DNA of 62,886 nucleotides. Origin: a bacterium. Lineage in GTDB: Bacteria; Patescibacteriota; Saccharimonadia; Saccharimonadales; UBA4665. Location of the stretch: positions 1-62,886 of the forward strand of contig JAJZWY010000005.1 of assembly GCA_021846445.1 (NCBI GenBank), given 5' to 3'. The notes under the pieces were generated by a model. It saw only the letters and a list, made by a program, of their open reading frames with translations. It was not told where the DNA came from and did not search any database. A program made the position numbers and the translations under genes. Every line of letters begins with the position of its first letter. Positions within the stretch are counted from its first letter, which is position 1. Below, one piece after another: positions 53,191-61,926 of the stretch.

Positions 53191-54850
53191 ATTACCTAAT
53201 GGTTTAAAACTGTTTATTAGAGAAACTTGGCCGGTTTTTGTTTTACTTTTTGCTATAACAATCGAAATGCGCCATATCGCTAATACTAACTGGATGCAAT
53301 TATTTCTATACAACGGAGACTCCTTAACCTTAGCTATAATGAAACAGGCGCTTTTAAGCAAAACTCCATTTATTTGGATATCATCTTCTCAGTTTAATAT
53401 CTTTCCGGAAGGTCTATTTTATGCATTTAGTAGTATCATAACTACTTCTATTCGGGCTTCTATTGTGTTCAACGCTTATCTAAATATTGTGGTTTTATAC
53501 GCCCTCACTAGATGGGTGGCCAGTGGGTTTAAAAACATACCCAATATCTACAAACGACTCTTTGCACTAAGTTGTTGTTTGTTGTTTTTGTTTTATATGA
53601 TCCTAGAACGACAGCCACAAATAAACTTTACTTCGATTGCTACTTTGTTCTTATTTAATGCTTACTATTACGGTGTTATTTTGTCTGGTATAGCTATTCT
53701 AGGAATTATGTTGTTTCAATACAAATACACCAAGTATAACAATAGGTCTTTAGTTTTATTTGTTATCGGTTTTATCTTATCTGCTTTATCGACTTTTTCT
53801 GACCCATTGTTTGCTATCGAATTTTTATTTCCACTCTTTATAACTTTGATTGTTCTATCAGTAATCACTAAAATAAACCCCAAAAAGCTTCTTCTAATGG
53901 GATTACCGTCACTTTTAGGTGGTGTCGTGGGTTATGAGATTCGAAAACCTTTTAACTATATGATCGGACAATCATCAGGTAATCATATATTGACAACAAA
54001 TATCCCAAAGACTATTACCCTCTTTCACAACATATTAATAACCTATTTAAATAATCTCCCCGGTAGAATTGAGTTATTTCTAGCGATCTTATTTTTTTTG
54101 TTTTCTTTGGTGTATGTTGTTTATTGGATTTATTGCCAAACACACAAACAAAATAACATACTAGATGAAAGATATTTAATGTTGTCCTTGCTAGCAGTTT
54201 TGATATTTATTTGGGCAATATTTTTCTCTATTGCCAGTGGCAGTGGAGTTAGTCGCTATCTTACCCCCATATTGGTTTTTCCTCTACTTGGACTATTACC
54301 CATAACAGAAGCACGGGTACTTAAAGCTCACAATAAATTAATTTTGTTTATTGTTGCTCTAATCTCCTTAGGAGTAATAGTCTTAGGTAGTTTATCTATA
54401 AAACAAACCGCTAGACTTTTGTCTTCAAAAACTTATACTAGCCCCTCTTGTTTATCTGAAGCTTTAGATAATAAAACGAGTTATGGAGTGGGTTCATATT
54501 GGACTATTCGAGCCCTTGATGTATATGGTCGCACTAATGAACAGGCTGTACAAATACTACCAAACTTTATTGCTTTTCCGTGGCAAATTAGTGTTGGTGA
54601 ATATGAAAATAGACATTTTTCGTTCGTTATTGTTAACAAAAATGCTAGTAGTCCGATAAATATTTCCCCTTCAGACGAATATTTGCCTATTAAACCATCA
54701 AAGATTACGCCTTGTTCGGATTTCTATGTTTATCAATACGCTATAGGTAGCCTAGGATATAAAGAACTTAATGATAGTATAGACGAATCCACCCAAACAA
54801 TTTTACAACTAAGAGCTAATGGTCAATTAGCTACTTCTCGATATTTATAG
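53165..54850 (+). CDS. Polytopic membrane protein, GT-C-like topology
   Basis: A 561-residue protein with about 10-11 membrane segments and a C-terminal outer domain of about 140 residues. The first outer loop has LYNGDSLTLAIMKQALLS (about 48-66), an Asp position like the catalytic loop of GT-C transferases, but no conserved family motif is visible. It overlaps the mannose synthase gene by 26 bases and is likely coupled. Together they suggest transfer of polyprenyl-phosphate-mannose to a surface acceptor. This is inference from topology and neighbours. Confidence 0.55.
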   Translation: MVIKKQYNKLPNGLKLFIRETWPVFVLLFAITIEMRHIANTNWMQLFLYNGDSLTLAIMKQALLSKTPFIWISSSQFNIFPEGLFYAFSSIITTSIRASIVFNAYLNIVVLYALTRWVASGFKNIPNIYKRLFALSCCLLFLFYMILERQPQINFTSIATLFLFNAYYYGVILSGIAILGIMLFQYKYTKYNNRSLVLFVIGFILSALSTFSDPLFAIEFLFPLFITLIVLSVITKINPKKLLLMGLPSLLGGVVGYEIRKPFNYMIGQSSGNHILTTNIPKTITLFHNILITYLNNLPGRIELFLAILFFLFSLVYVVYWIYCQTHKQNNILDERYLMLSLLAVLIFIWAIFFSIASGSGVSRYLTPILVFPLLGLLPITEARVLKAHNKLILFIVALISLGVIVLGSLSIKQTARLLSSKTYTSPSCLSEALDNKTSYGVGSYWTIRALDVYGRTNEQAVQILPNFIAFPWQISVGEYENRHFSFVIVNKNASSPINISPSDEYLPIKPSKITPCSDFYVYQYAIGSLGYKELNDSIDESTQTILQLRANGQLATSRYL

Positions 54851-54991
54851 TGTCTATTGCGAAACTAAACATAACAAAGATAATGCTCTGGTTTTAGATA
54901 GTTTAGGATTGATAGAATAAGCCATAGGTAGGCTCCTTTCTTGTAATTATTAATAGTAACTACAGTTTAGGACGCCTACTATTTATATTGC

Positions 54992-55035
54992 AAAGATAGT
55001 GAGAGAATGTAGGAAAGATAGTGAGAGAATGTAGG
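54992..55035 (+). repeat. 22-base tandem repeat, two copies
   Basis: AAAGATAGTGAGAGAATGTAGG occurs at 54992-55013 and 55014-55035, directly upstream of the GTG gene. Two exact copies head to tail may be a binding site or recent slippage. Confidence 0.85.
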
Positions 55036-55079
55036 ACGGTAATATGGTACTATGTGTCAAAATATGTTAAAATTAAGAA

Positions 55080-55628
55080 GTGAAAAAAACGAAAAAAATA
55101 ATATTAATTGTAGCTACTGTGGTTATTCTTTTAGGCTTAACTCAATTAAATAATATACGAAAAATGTTTTTGCAGAATTCCACCAAAAAAACTTCTGAGC
55201 CTGCAGTCATTCACGTTTTACCTACACCTCAACACACAAATAATTTTAAATCCCCAACAAGTTCTAATGGTGTATCTCAGGGCTCTTCTAGTAACATAAG
55301 CAGTCCGTCTTCTGTTTCAATTTCGTCTACATCAAGCCAATGGACCGAATCACAATCTGGAGCGATTGTTCTAAAAGAACCAATTGTTAATCAAACCATT
55401 TCATCGGGTGCTATTGTTACAGGATTAGCTAAGGTGAATAATGTAGGTTATATTTTAATAGACAATCAAGTGGGTGTTATTTCACAAGGTACTATTCCGG
55501 TAATAAACGGCTCTTTTGCAGCAAAAATTAACTTCAAGCCGTATGCTTCTAGTGGCCGACTAGATGTTTTTAGTACTACGGCAAATGGCAAAGAAGAAAA
55601 CTTAATTGAAATTAACGTTAATTTTTAA
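55080..55628 (+). CDS. Secreted or membrane-anchored Ser/Thr-rich protein
   Basis: A 182-residue protein starting at GTG with a basic KKTKK then a hydrophobic segment (about 6-22, IILIVATVVILLGLT). The rest is Ser/Thr/Asn-rich to about 105, then a beta-domain (about 108-182: VTGLAKVNNVGYILIDNQVGVISQG). No family. The candidate -10 TAAAAT at 55068-55073 places transcription start at the GTG itself, suggesting a leaderless mRNA. It ends at the base before the ATG of the 55629 gene, so both are probably co-expressed. Confidence 0.6.
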   Translation: MKKTKKIILIVATVVILLGLTQLNNIRKMFLQNSTKKTSEPAVIHVLPTPQHTNNFKSPTSSNGVSQGSSSNISSPSSVSISSTSSQWTESQSGAIVLKEPIVNQTISSGAIVTGLAKVNNVGYILIDNQVGVISQGTIPVINGSFAAKINFKPYASSGRLDVFSTTANGKEENLIEINVNF

Positions 55629-57305
55629 ATGAATAGATATTTTATGTTAAAGAACAAATACTTATTTACCTTATTATTAATCTTTCCTATTATGCTCTTT
55701 TTTACTATAATAAAAATTCCAAAAACGTATGCTCAAACACAATTCAATGGTACAACTTATCTTATTAGTGATTCAGCTTTTCAGGCAAGCGGAACTATGA
55801 CAGCTTCTCAAATCCAAAATTTTTTAGTGAACGAGGGTAGTGGTCTTGCCAGTTTTAGTACTGTAGAAAATTGTAGTAGTACAACCGTACCAGCTGATGA
55901 CTCAGCTGGGTATTCTTGTGGCATTTCAGAGCCAGCATCACAAATTATTTATGACGCAGCCCAGAACTACAGTATTAATCCTGAAGTAATTTTAGCTACA
56001 CTACAAAAAGAGCAATCTCTGATCACTACTCCTAATCCTACCTCATCACAACTAAACTATGCCATGGGCTATGGTTGTCCCGACAGCGGTAATTGTTATG
56101 ACCCAGGATTTTTTGCTCAAATAGATAATGCTACTTGGCAATTTCGTTATGATATTGAAGCTATCAATGGTCAGAACTATCAGGGCTACACAGCTTCACA
56201 ATATCCGTGCACCGGTTCACCACCTACTTATTATAACGCTCCATTAATTACTGGTAATAATATTACTTTCTATGACGACTACGGTAATGCTTATGCTACT
56301 TTTGTTATGCCAAACGCTGCTACAGCCACACTCTACTGTTACACTCCTCATGTCTACCCGGGAAGTTCAGCAGAATACTTCTCAGGAAATTACTATTTCG
56401 ATTATTATTTTAATCTTTGGTTTACTCAATTTAGTGCTCTTTATTCTTCACAATCCTCTTATCCCACCATAGTTCAGGGCCAAACAGCCACAGCTTATAT
56501 AAAATATATGAATGACGGATATAGTCCTTGGTACGATGACATCAGTGCCCCTCAATACAATACTTATCCTGTTCATCTGGCAACCAGTAATCCAATTAAT
56601 TATAGTAGTCCGTTTAGTGCCACTTGGCCTGCTAATGATAGACCAAGCGGGACTTTTGCCGCAGTATATAATTCAAATGGTACTACATTAGCAACCAACC
56701 AACATGTAGCTCAGCCAGGACAGATTGTAGAATTTGATTTTACCTTCACAGCTCCCAGTAATTTACCTCCTGGATATTACCAAGAGTATTTTCAACCCAT
56801 ATTAGAAGGTTCTACTATGTGGAATATGGGTGGTCAAGCATGGTTGGGGGTTACGGTACAGCCTATAACTTTTCAGGCTACTTTTGCCGGCCAATCCAAT
56901 TATCCAACTATCGCTCAAGGTCAATCGGCTTCAGCATATATTCGTTACCAAAATACCGGTAATGAACCTTGGTACGATGACATCAGTGCCCCTCAATACA
57001 ATACTTATCCTGTTCATCTGGCAACCAGTAATCCAATTAATTATAGTAGTCCGTTTAGTGCCACTTGGCCTGCTAATGATAGACCAAGCGGGACTTTTGC
57101 CGCAGTATATAATTCAAATGGTACTACATTAGCAACCAACCAACATGTAGCTCAGCCAGGACAGATTGTAGAATTTGATTTTACCTTCACAGCTCCCAGT
57201 AATTTACCTCCTGGATATTACCAAGAGTATTTTCAACCCATATTAGAAGGTTCTACTATGTGGAATATGGGTGGTCAAGCATGGTTGGGGGTTACGGTTA
57301 ACTAA
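55629..57305 (+). CDS. Secreted lytic-transglycosylase-like protein with duplicated Ig-like domain
   Basis: A 558-residue secreted protein. The N-terminal signal segment (about 6-34, ends KTYAQ). Residues about 36-265 form an SLT-like domain (NYSINPEVILATLQKEQSLI near 118-137, with E in the QKEQS position; then YAMGYGCPDSGN). From about 270 are two repeats of a beta-sandwich of roughly 147 residues resembling NBR1-type Ig domains (ending GYYQEYFQPILEGSTMWN). The last 110 residues of each repeat are identical at DNA level (332 bases); the first ~35 are diverged. It could cleave or bind cell-wall glycan at the surface. Confidence 0.62.
   Translation: MNRYFMLKNKYLFTLLLIFPIMLFFTIIKIPKTYAQTQFNGTTYLISDSAFQASGTMTASQIQNFLVNEGSGLASFSTVENCSSTTVPADDSAGYSCGISEPASQIIYDAAQNYSINPEVILATLQKEQSLITTPNPTSSQLNYAMGYGCPDSGNCYDPGFFAQIDNATWQFRYDIEAINGQNYQGYTASQYPCTGSPPTYYNAPLITGNNITFYDDYGNAYATFVMPNAATATLYCYTPHVYPGSSAEYFSGNYYFDYYFNLWFTQFSALYSSQSSYPTIVQGQTATAYIKYMNDGYSPWYDDISAPQYNTYPVHLATSNPINYSSPFSATWPANDRPSGTFAAVYNSNGTTLATNQHVAQPGQIVEFDFTFTAPSNLPPGYYQEYFQPILEGSTMWNMGGQAWLGVTVQPITFQATFAGQSNYPTIAQGQSASAYIRYQNTGNEPWYDDISAPQYNTYPVHLATSNPINYSSPFSATWPANDRPSGTFAAVYNSNGTTLATNQHVAQPGQIVEFDFTFTAPSNLPPGYYQEYFQPILEGSTMWNMGGQAWLGVTVN
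56526..56857 (+). repeat. 332-base perfect direct repeat, copy 1
   Basis: Base-for-base identical to 56967-57298, with a period of 441 bases (147 codons), so both copies keep the frame. Confidence 0.97.
56967..57298 (+). repeat. 332-base perfect direct repeat, copy 2
   Basis: Second copy; no base differs from 56526-56857, including synonymous sites. Confidence 0.97.
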
Positions 57306-59674
57306 AGTTTTGTTATTATATTTTTCAGCGAAGTCATAGTTGCATGTTTTTTAATAGCTACTTCAATTAAGTGATTGGTACTTTTTTTAACCTTTTTAGA
57401 ACAATCAACAAGTTTTACCAAGTCTTGGGCATAATTTTCGTAACTATATTTTTTTTTCATAAATTCCTGTGCGTTTTTGCTCATAAATTCTCTTTTCTGT
57501 ATATCCAACCGAAAGTCCTCTAAAAGATCGATAACCTGTTCTACTGTACTAGCTTTCAATACGCAATCATTAGGTAGTTCTTTAAACCAACCTATGTTTC
57601 GTACTATGGGCACTACTCCAAAACGCATAGCTTCAATCGTGGTTAAAGAGGTCTCTCCGTTGTAATATGGGCGGTAGTTAATTAGCACATCTAGCTTTGA
57701 AAGCTTTGTCTGAAACTCAAAATCGGTAAGATTAGTTTCAATATTGACATTCGGATAAGATTCAAGCCTGCTCATAGTGTCGGCTGGAATTAAGGGAATG
57801 CCAAAAATAGAAACATTAATATCTGAAAACGTTGCTGAATTAGCAATTTTTTCTACTATATTTACTCCTTTGGCTTCATGAATTATTCCGGCAAATCCTA
57901 CAGTAAACTTCTTGTTCCTTTTTGTTCCAATGATTTTTGGAGTAGCAACCGGTAGATTTGTGCTTATAATTGGAATATCTACTACACAAGTTTCTTTCAG
58001 GGCTTTATGCGCATATTTTGAATGTACCACTATACCTAATTGTCCGTTTGCTATTGAACTAAGGTAAGAAGTCATTTGGGTTTTTTGCAGTAAATTAAGT
58101 TTTTGTTCCATTTCTAATCTTTTTTCATCAACATATGAATATTCTAATAGTTCGCTATGGAATATACTTTTTAAATGAGTATCGTGAATAATAACGAAAC
58201 CTGGTAAATAAAGCGCGTTTTTGATAGTTTCAACATGATATTCACTATTGCCAATGTGATATATAACTGCATCATAACGGCGATATGTTTTCACATTAAA
58301 AGCTGAAGCTTTATATGTTTTAGCAATATATGGTAGGTAGCTAGGACGTTCAAAAATCATACTTGTTTTCCCGTCCTCAATATAATAATCAATATCAAAA
58401 TGCTTGCTAAGTTGTGGGTGAAGCAACATTACCACTTTGCCAATAGCGGAATAACCGGAAGGATTAGGTGCAAAAATAGCTACTCTTGGTTTTATTTTTT
58501 CATCCAAATCGGGTGTTTCAAAAATAGCCATCATAGCCTTACTGGCTGAATTAGACCAGTTATATTTATAGAGAATGTCGGAATATTCAGAAATTTTCTG
58601 TTCAAAATCCACTTTGTCTATAGCGCTTTTCAATGCTTCAGCAATATCTACAGGGTTAAATTGATCGGCGTAATAAAAAGCCGTTTTTGACATTTCGTTA
58701 AATGTGGTCAATTCAGAGCACACAATGGGCTTATTAGCTTCTATTGCCTCAAGAACAGGTAACCCCAATCCTTCATACTCAGATACAAATAATATTGTTG
58801 TCGCATTCTTGTAAAGCCATAATAAATTTGATTCTGGTACGTTACCGGTAAATATAAGGTTGGATGATTGTTGTAAAAGTTGTTGTTTTGTCTCATCATC
58901 AAAAAATGATGTTAGCACTAATTTAATATTTGAATCCCCGTATCTTTTTCTGTATAGTTCAAACGCCTGAACAGCTCTAAAATTGTTTTTTCTAAGTTCA
59001 TTGCCTGACGGCATTAATACATACCTTTTATCTCTAAAGTGAGCAGGTTTTTGGGCTAATTGGAAATTGCGATCAATTGCTGCACCATTTATATTAAAAA
59101 TATGTTTATTATTAATTCCTAAATATGTAGCTATATCATCAGCTACTGTTTGAGAAATTGTTAAAATAACATCTGATTCAAATAATGTTTTAAATCGTGA
59201 CAGATAATTAGGGTAGCCTCTAGCTAGCCCATAACGTATATTATATTGCAAAGGTATTAAATCATAAAACAAGAGTATTTTTCTAGCATTCTTCGGAAAA
59301 ACGGTACAAACTTGATCTATAAATAAAGAAAGAATAAAAAAGTCAGTTTTATTTGTTTGTTCTGCAACTAATTGTTTGAGTATTTTAGAGTTGTGATCTT
59401 GGAGATTCTTGATAGGAAGATTTGGGTCTTTTGGTACTCTTAAATCAAGAAATAGCATTTTTGCGGATGGTATAGCGTTTGCAATGGCTTTTCTGGCCTC
59501 ATCTTTCAGTTCCATATGTTTAGTAAAAATAATATAAGTTTCTTCATAATTATATTTATCTTCAATAAAAAGTGCTCGTAACAAACAAAGTGAATATTTA
59601 CCCATCCCACGATTCCAGGCCGCACTTTGAAAAAGCTGACCATCGAATATAATGTTTCGTTTTATTTTATTCAT
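57302..59674 (-). CDS. Double glycosyltransferase (two GT4 domains fused)
   Basis: A 790-residue protein with two GT-B modules. First module (about 1-380): DGQLFQSAAWNRGMGKYSL, LFYDLIPLQYN, then the donor region FVSEYEGLGLPVLEAIEANKPIVCS. Second module (about 390-760): FAPNPSGYSAIGKVVML, VGFAGIIHEAKGVNIV and NGETSLTTIEAMRFGVVPIV. Such tandem enzymes may add two sugars in sequence. The stop overlaps the convergent 55629 gene by four bases. It is followed upstream by the FkbM gene five bases away. Confidence 0.88.
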   Translation of the reverse strand: MNKIKRNIIFDGQLFQSAAWNRGMGKYSLCLLRALFIEDKYNYEETYIIFTKHMELKDEARKAIANAIPSAKMLFLDLRVPKDPNLPIKNLQDHNSKILKQLVAEQTNKTDFFILSLFIDQVCTVFPKNARKILLFYDLIPLQYNIRYGLARGYPNYLSRFKTLFESDVILTISQTVADDIATYLGINNKHIFNINGAAIDRNFQLAQKPAHFRDKRYVLMPSGNELRKNNFRAVQAFELYRKRYGDSNIKLVLTSFFDDETKQQLLQQSSNLIFTGNVPESNLLWLYKNATTILFVSEYEGLGLPVLEAIEANKPIVCSELTTFNEMSKTAFYYADQFNPVDIAEALKSAIDKVDFEQKISEYSDILYKYNWSNSASKAMMAIFETPDLDEKIKPRVAIFAPNPSGYSAIGKVVMLLHPQLSKHFDIDYYIEDGKTSMIFERPSYLPYIAKTYKASAFNVKTYRRYDAVIYHIGNSEYHVETIKNALYLPGFVIIHDTHLKSIFHSELLEYSYVDEKRLEMEQKLNLLQKTQMTSYLSSIANGQLGIVVHSKYAHKALKETCVVDIPIISTNLPVATPKIIGTKRNKKFTVGFAGIIHEAKGVNIVEKIANSATFSDINVSIFGIPLIPADTMSRLESYPNVNIETNLTDFEFQTKLSKLDVLINYRPYYNGETSLTTIEAMRFGVVPIVRNIGWFKELPNDCVLKASTVEQVIDLLEDFRLDIQKREFMSKNAQEFMKKKYSYENYAQDLVKLVDCSKKVKKSTNHLIEVAIKKHATMTSLKNIITKL

Positions 59675-59679
59675 AGCAA

Positions 59680-60792
59680 TTATTTTTTCCTTCTGTTATA
59701 AAAAAAATACTGGGTTCGTAATATATTTTTAAAGAATACCCTAGATATTCCCATATATAAACCGTGAACTAAACTATATATAAACCTATTATTTGAGTGC
59801 TCTGAATAGTAACGTTCTATATCGTAACATTTGGTTCGTCGTAGGGCAGTTATAAAATCCTCACCTTGATCTATCTCTATGGGTTTTAAATAATTAATTT
59901 TAGGTTTGTTTAAATTATTTATGTTGATAATAATCGCAGCATCCACGGCGCGTACAAGGTTCTTGGCAATAACACGTATACGTCGCGAATGAGCAATTTC
60001 GTAATTAAGTTGACTAACCTGAACTCTTAAATGATCACTAATAAGTCGTTCTCTATCTAATCTATTGTATAGTTTTTTGTACACATCAAAAAAATAACTG
60101 GTACAAATTGGCTGAGATAATACTGCTTCGGCATACGAAAAATCCGTTAAGTCTTCTTGTTGTTCTTGTGCTACATAATATTCATTAATTCCATCAAAAA
60201 AGACTAATCTATAATTATTTTTTTTCAAAATAACGGACCATTGTTTTACTACATGGGTAGCTTCAACACAAAGTACTTGTGGTCTATATTTTGTCCAATC
60301 ATTACTTTTAATAACCTCGTATTCAAACCCTTCTACGTCAATCTTAAGAAAATTAATTTTATTTACTTTATATTTTTCGAAAATATTTTTTAAAGGAACT
60401 ACCTCAATCATATAATCGATGTATTTTGAGGTGACAGAGTTAAACGTGGCGTCATAATCGTTTTTCATTTCTTTTGAAAAAGTAGACAATCCTTTACCTC
60501 TTAAGTATTCCCGAAAATTGAGTATAGCAGTATTTTCAGCAATACCTATATTAAGGTTATAGTCTCTTGGACGTTGAGATCGAAGTTTTTCATAATAAGA
60601 CTTTATTGGTTCAATGTTAATTCCGTGCCAACCACGATCATAAAAAAACTTTGTTACTGAATCATGTTCAGGATCATTAGCTCCAACATCAACATAAAAA
60701 CCTCTTTTTATATTTTTAAAAAAGCTATCTAACAATATGTCTTCTCTGTTTTGGGCATAAGATATAAGGAAATTTTCTTCTACTTCATTCAT
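59680..60792 (-). CDS. FkbM family methyltransferase
   Basis: A 370-residue protein; the first 210 residues match FkbM: FYVDVGANDPEHDSVTKFF (about 32-50, SAM binding), then NINFLKIDVEGFEYEVIKS-like strand (about 144-162) and CVEATHVVKQW. The C-terminal ~150 residues are helical/basic without recognised domain. In polysaccharide clusters FkbM proteins O-methylate sugars. It lies between the double glycosyltransferase and the next glycosyltransferase, spacing four to five bases, clearly one operon. Confidence 0.88.
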   Translation of the reverse strand: MNEVEENFLISYAQNREDILLDSFFKNIKRGFYVDVGANDPEHDSVTKFFYDRGWHGINIEPIKSYYEKLRSQRPRDYNLNIGIAENTAILNFREYLRGKGLSTFSKEMKNDYDATFNSVTSKYIDYMIEVVPLKNIFEKYKVNKINFLKIDVEGFEYEVIKSNDWTKYRPQVLCVEATHVVKQWSVILKKNNYRLVFFDGINEYYVAQEQQEDLTDFSYAEAVLSQPICTSYFFDVYKKLYNRLDRERLISDHLRVQVSQLNYEIAHSRRIRVIAKNLVRAVDAAIIININNLNKPKINYLKPIEIDQGEDFITALRRTKCYDIERYYSEHSNNRFIYSLVHGLYMGISRVFFKNILRTQYFFYNRRKK

Positions 60793-60795
60793 TAT

Positions 60796-61926
60796 TTAAA
60801 CCATTGTATCAATTATTTTAAAAAGATTCATCACGGTATTTTCCCAAGTTAAATTTGTTCTGTTTTTTATTCGGTTTCTAGAAAATTGTTTCTCCGCTTT
60901 TATCATGAAGTTAGCAATTTGATTAATATTAGTAGGATCGACGTAGTAAGTATTTTCTTTTTTGAGGGTTTCATGAAAAACTGATAAATTAGATGCTATG
61001 ACTGGGGTGCCACAAGATTGAGCCTGAAGAGGTGGTAAACCAAAACCTTCATGAATAGCAACATGAACAAGTGCGGTTGCGGAGGTATAGATAGCAGGAA
61101 GATCATCATCTGATACATACCTATCGGGAACTATAACTTTATGTCCTGTTTTTTGTAAATCTTTAATTTTTTTATGAATATCGTTATTTTTCCAACCATC
61201 TCCACCTATAATTAAAAGGGGTAGTTTTATTTTACTAATAACGCAATAGCTACTGTAGGCCTCCAATAAATTTAAAATGTTTTTCCTGGGCTCTAAGTTT
61301 CCAATAAATAAAAAACTTTTGTTTGGAAAATTATATTTATTTAAAACTTTACTTATTTCGTTTTTATCTCGGGGGTAAAAAACTAACGGATTAATACCTA
61401 GATAAACTGTTTCTACTTTATTTCTGTATAAAGGAAAAAACTTTTCAAATTCTTTTTTAGCGGACCTAGAGATGGTAATTATTTTATTTGATCTTTTTAA
61501 CCAAGTATCAAAATTAGCATTTAAATATGCAAGATTTTTAGGATTAATAGTTTCAGGATATATTTTAAAGGCCACATCATCAACAAAAGTAACTGACCTA
61601 GAAAATAATAACCACCATGTTTTATAGTTTGGAAAAATATAAATACCTCTACCATAAATAATGTCTACCGGTATGGGTAATGAAGTACGCGTTAAAGCAT
61701 AATTAACATATCTATATCCTGGCGGTAATGAGCGCACTAAAACGTTTTTAAAACCATATTTTTCAACAACTTGTTTTTTGCCATAAGGCACTATTATTGT
61801 AATCTTAAATTTGTCAGTGAAGTTTTCGAGTTCTCGAATTAATTCTAAAGTCGTGTGCCCTATGCCACTCATTTTATTTGCCACTATGGAATCGGCCTCA
61901 ATAATAATTCGACGCCTAAAAATCAT
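60796..61926 (-). CDS. Glycosyltransferase family 4 (GT-B)
   Basis: A 376-residue GT4. N-terminal IIIEADSIVANKMSGIGHTTLELI; donor domain FLFIGNLEPRKNILNLLEAY and HEGFGLPPLQAQSCGTPVIASN (about 285-306, E-x7-E-like). It overlaps the Wzt-like gene by 11 bases. It transfers an NDP-sugar to the growing chain. Confidence 0.92.
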   Translation of the reverse strand: MIFRRRIIIEADSIVANKMSGIGHTTLELIRELENFTDKFKITIIVPYGKKQVVEKYGFKNVLVRSLPPGYRYVNYALTRTSLPIPVDIIYGRGIYIFPNYKTWWLLFSRSVTFVDDVAFKIYPETINPKNLAYLNANFDTWLKRSNKIITISRSAKKEFEKFFPLYRNKVETVYLGINPLVFYPRDKNEISKVLNKYNFPNKSFLFIGNLEPRKNILNLLEAYSSYCVISKIKLPLLIIGGDGWKNNDIHKKIKDLQKTGHKVIVPDRYVSDDDLPAIYTSATALVHVAIHEGFGLPPLQAQSCGTPVIASNLSVFHETLKKENTYYVDPTNINQIANFMIKAEKQFSRNRIKNRTNLTWENTVMNLFKIIDTMV

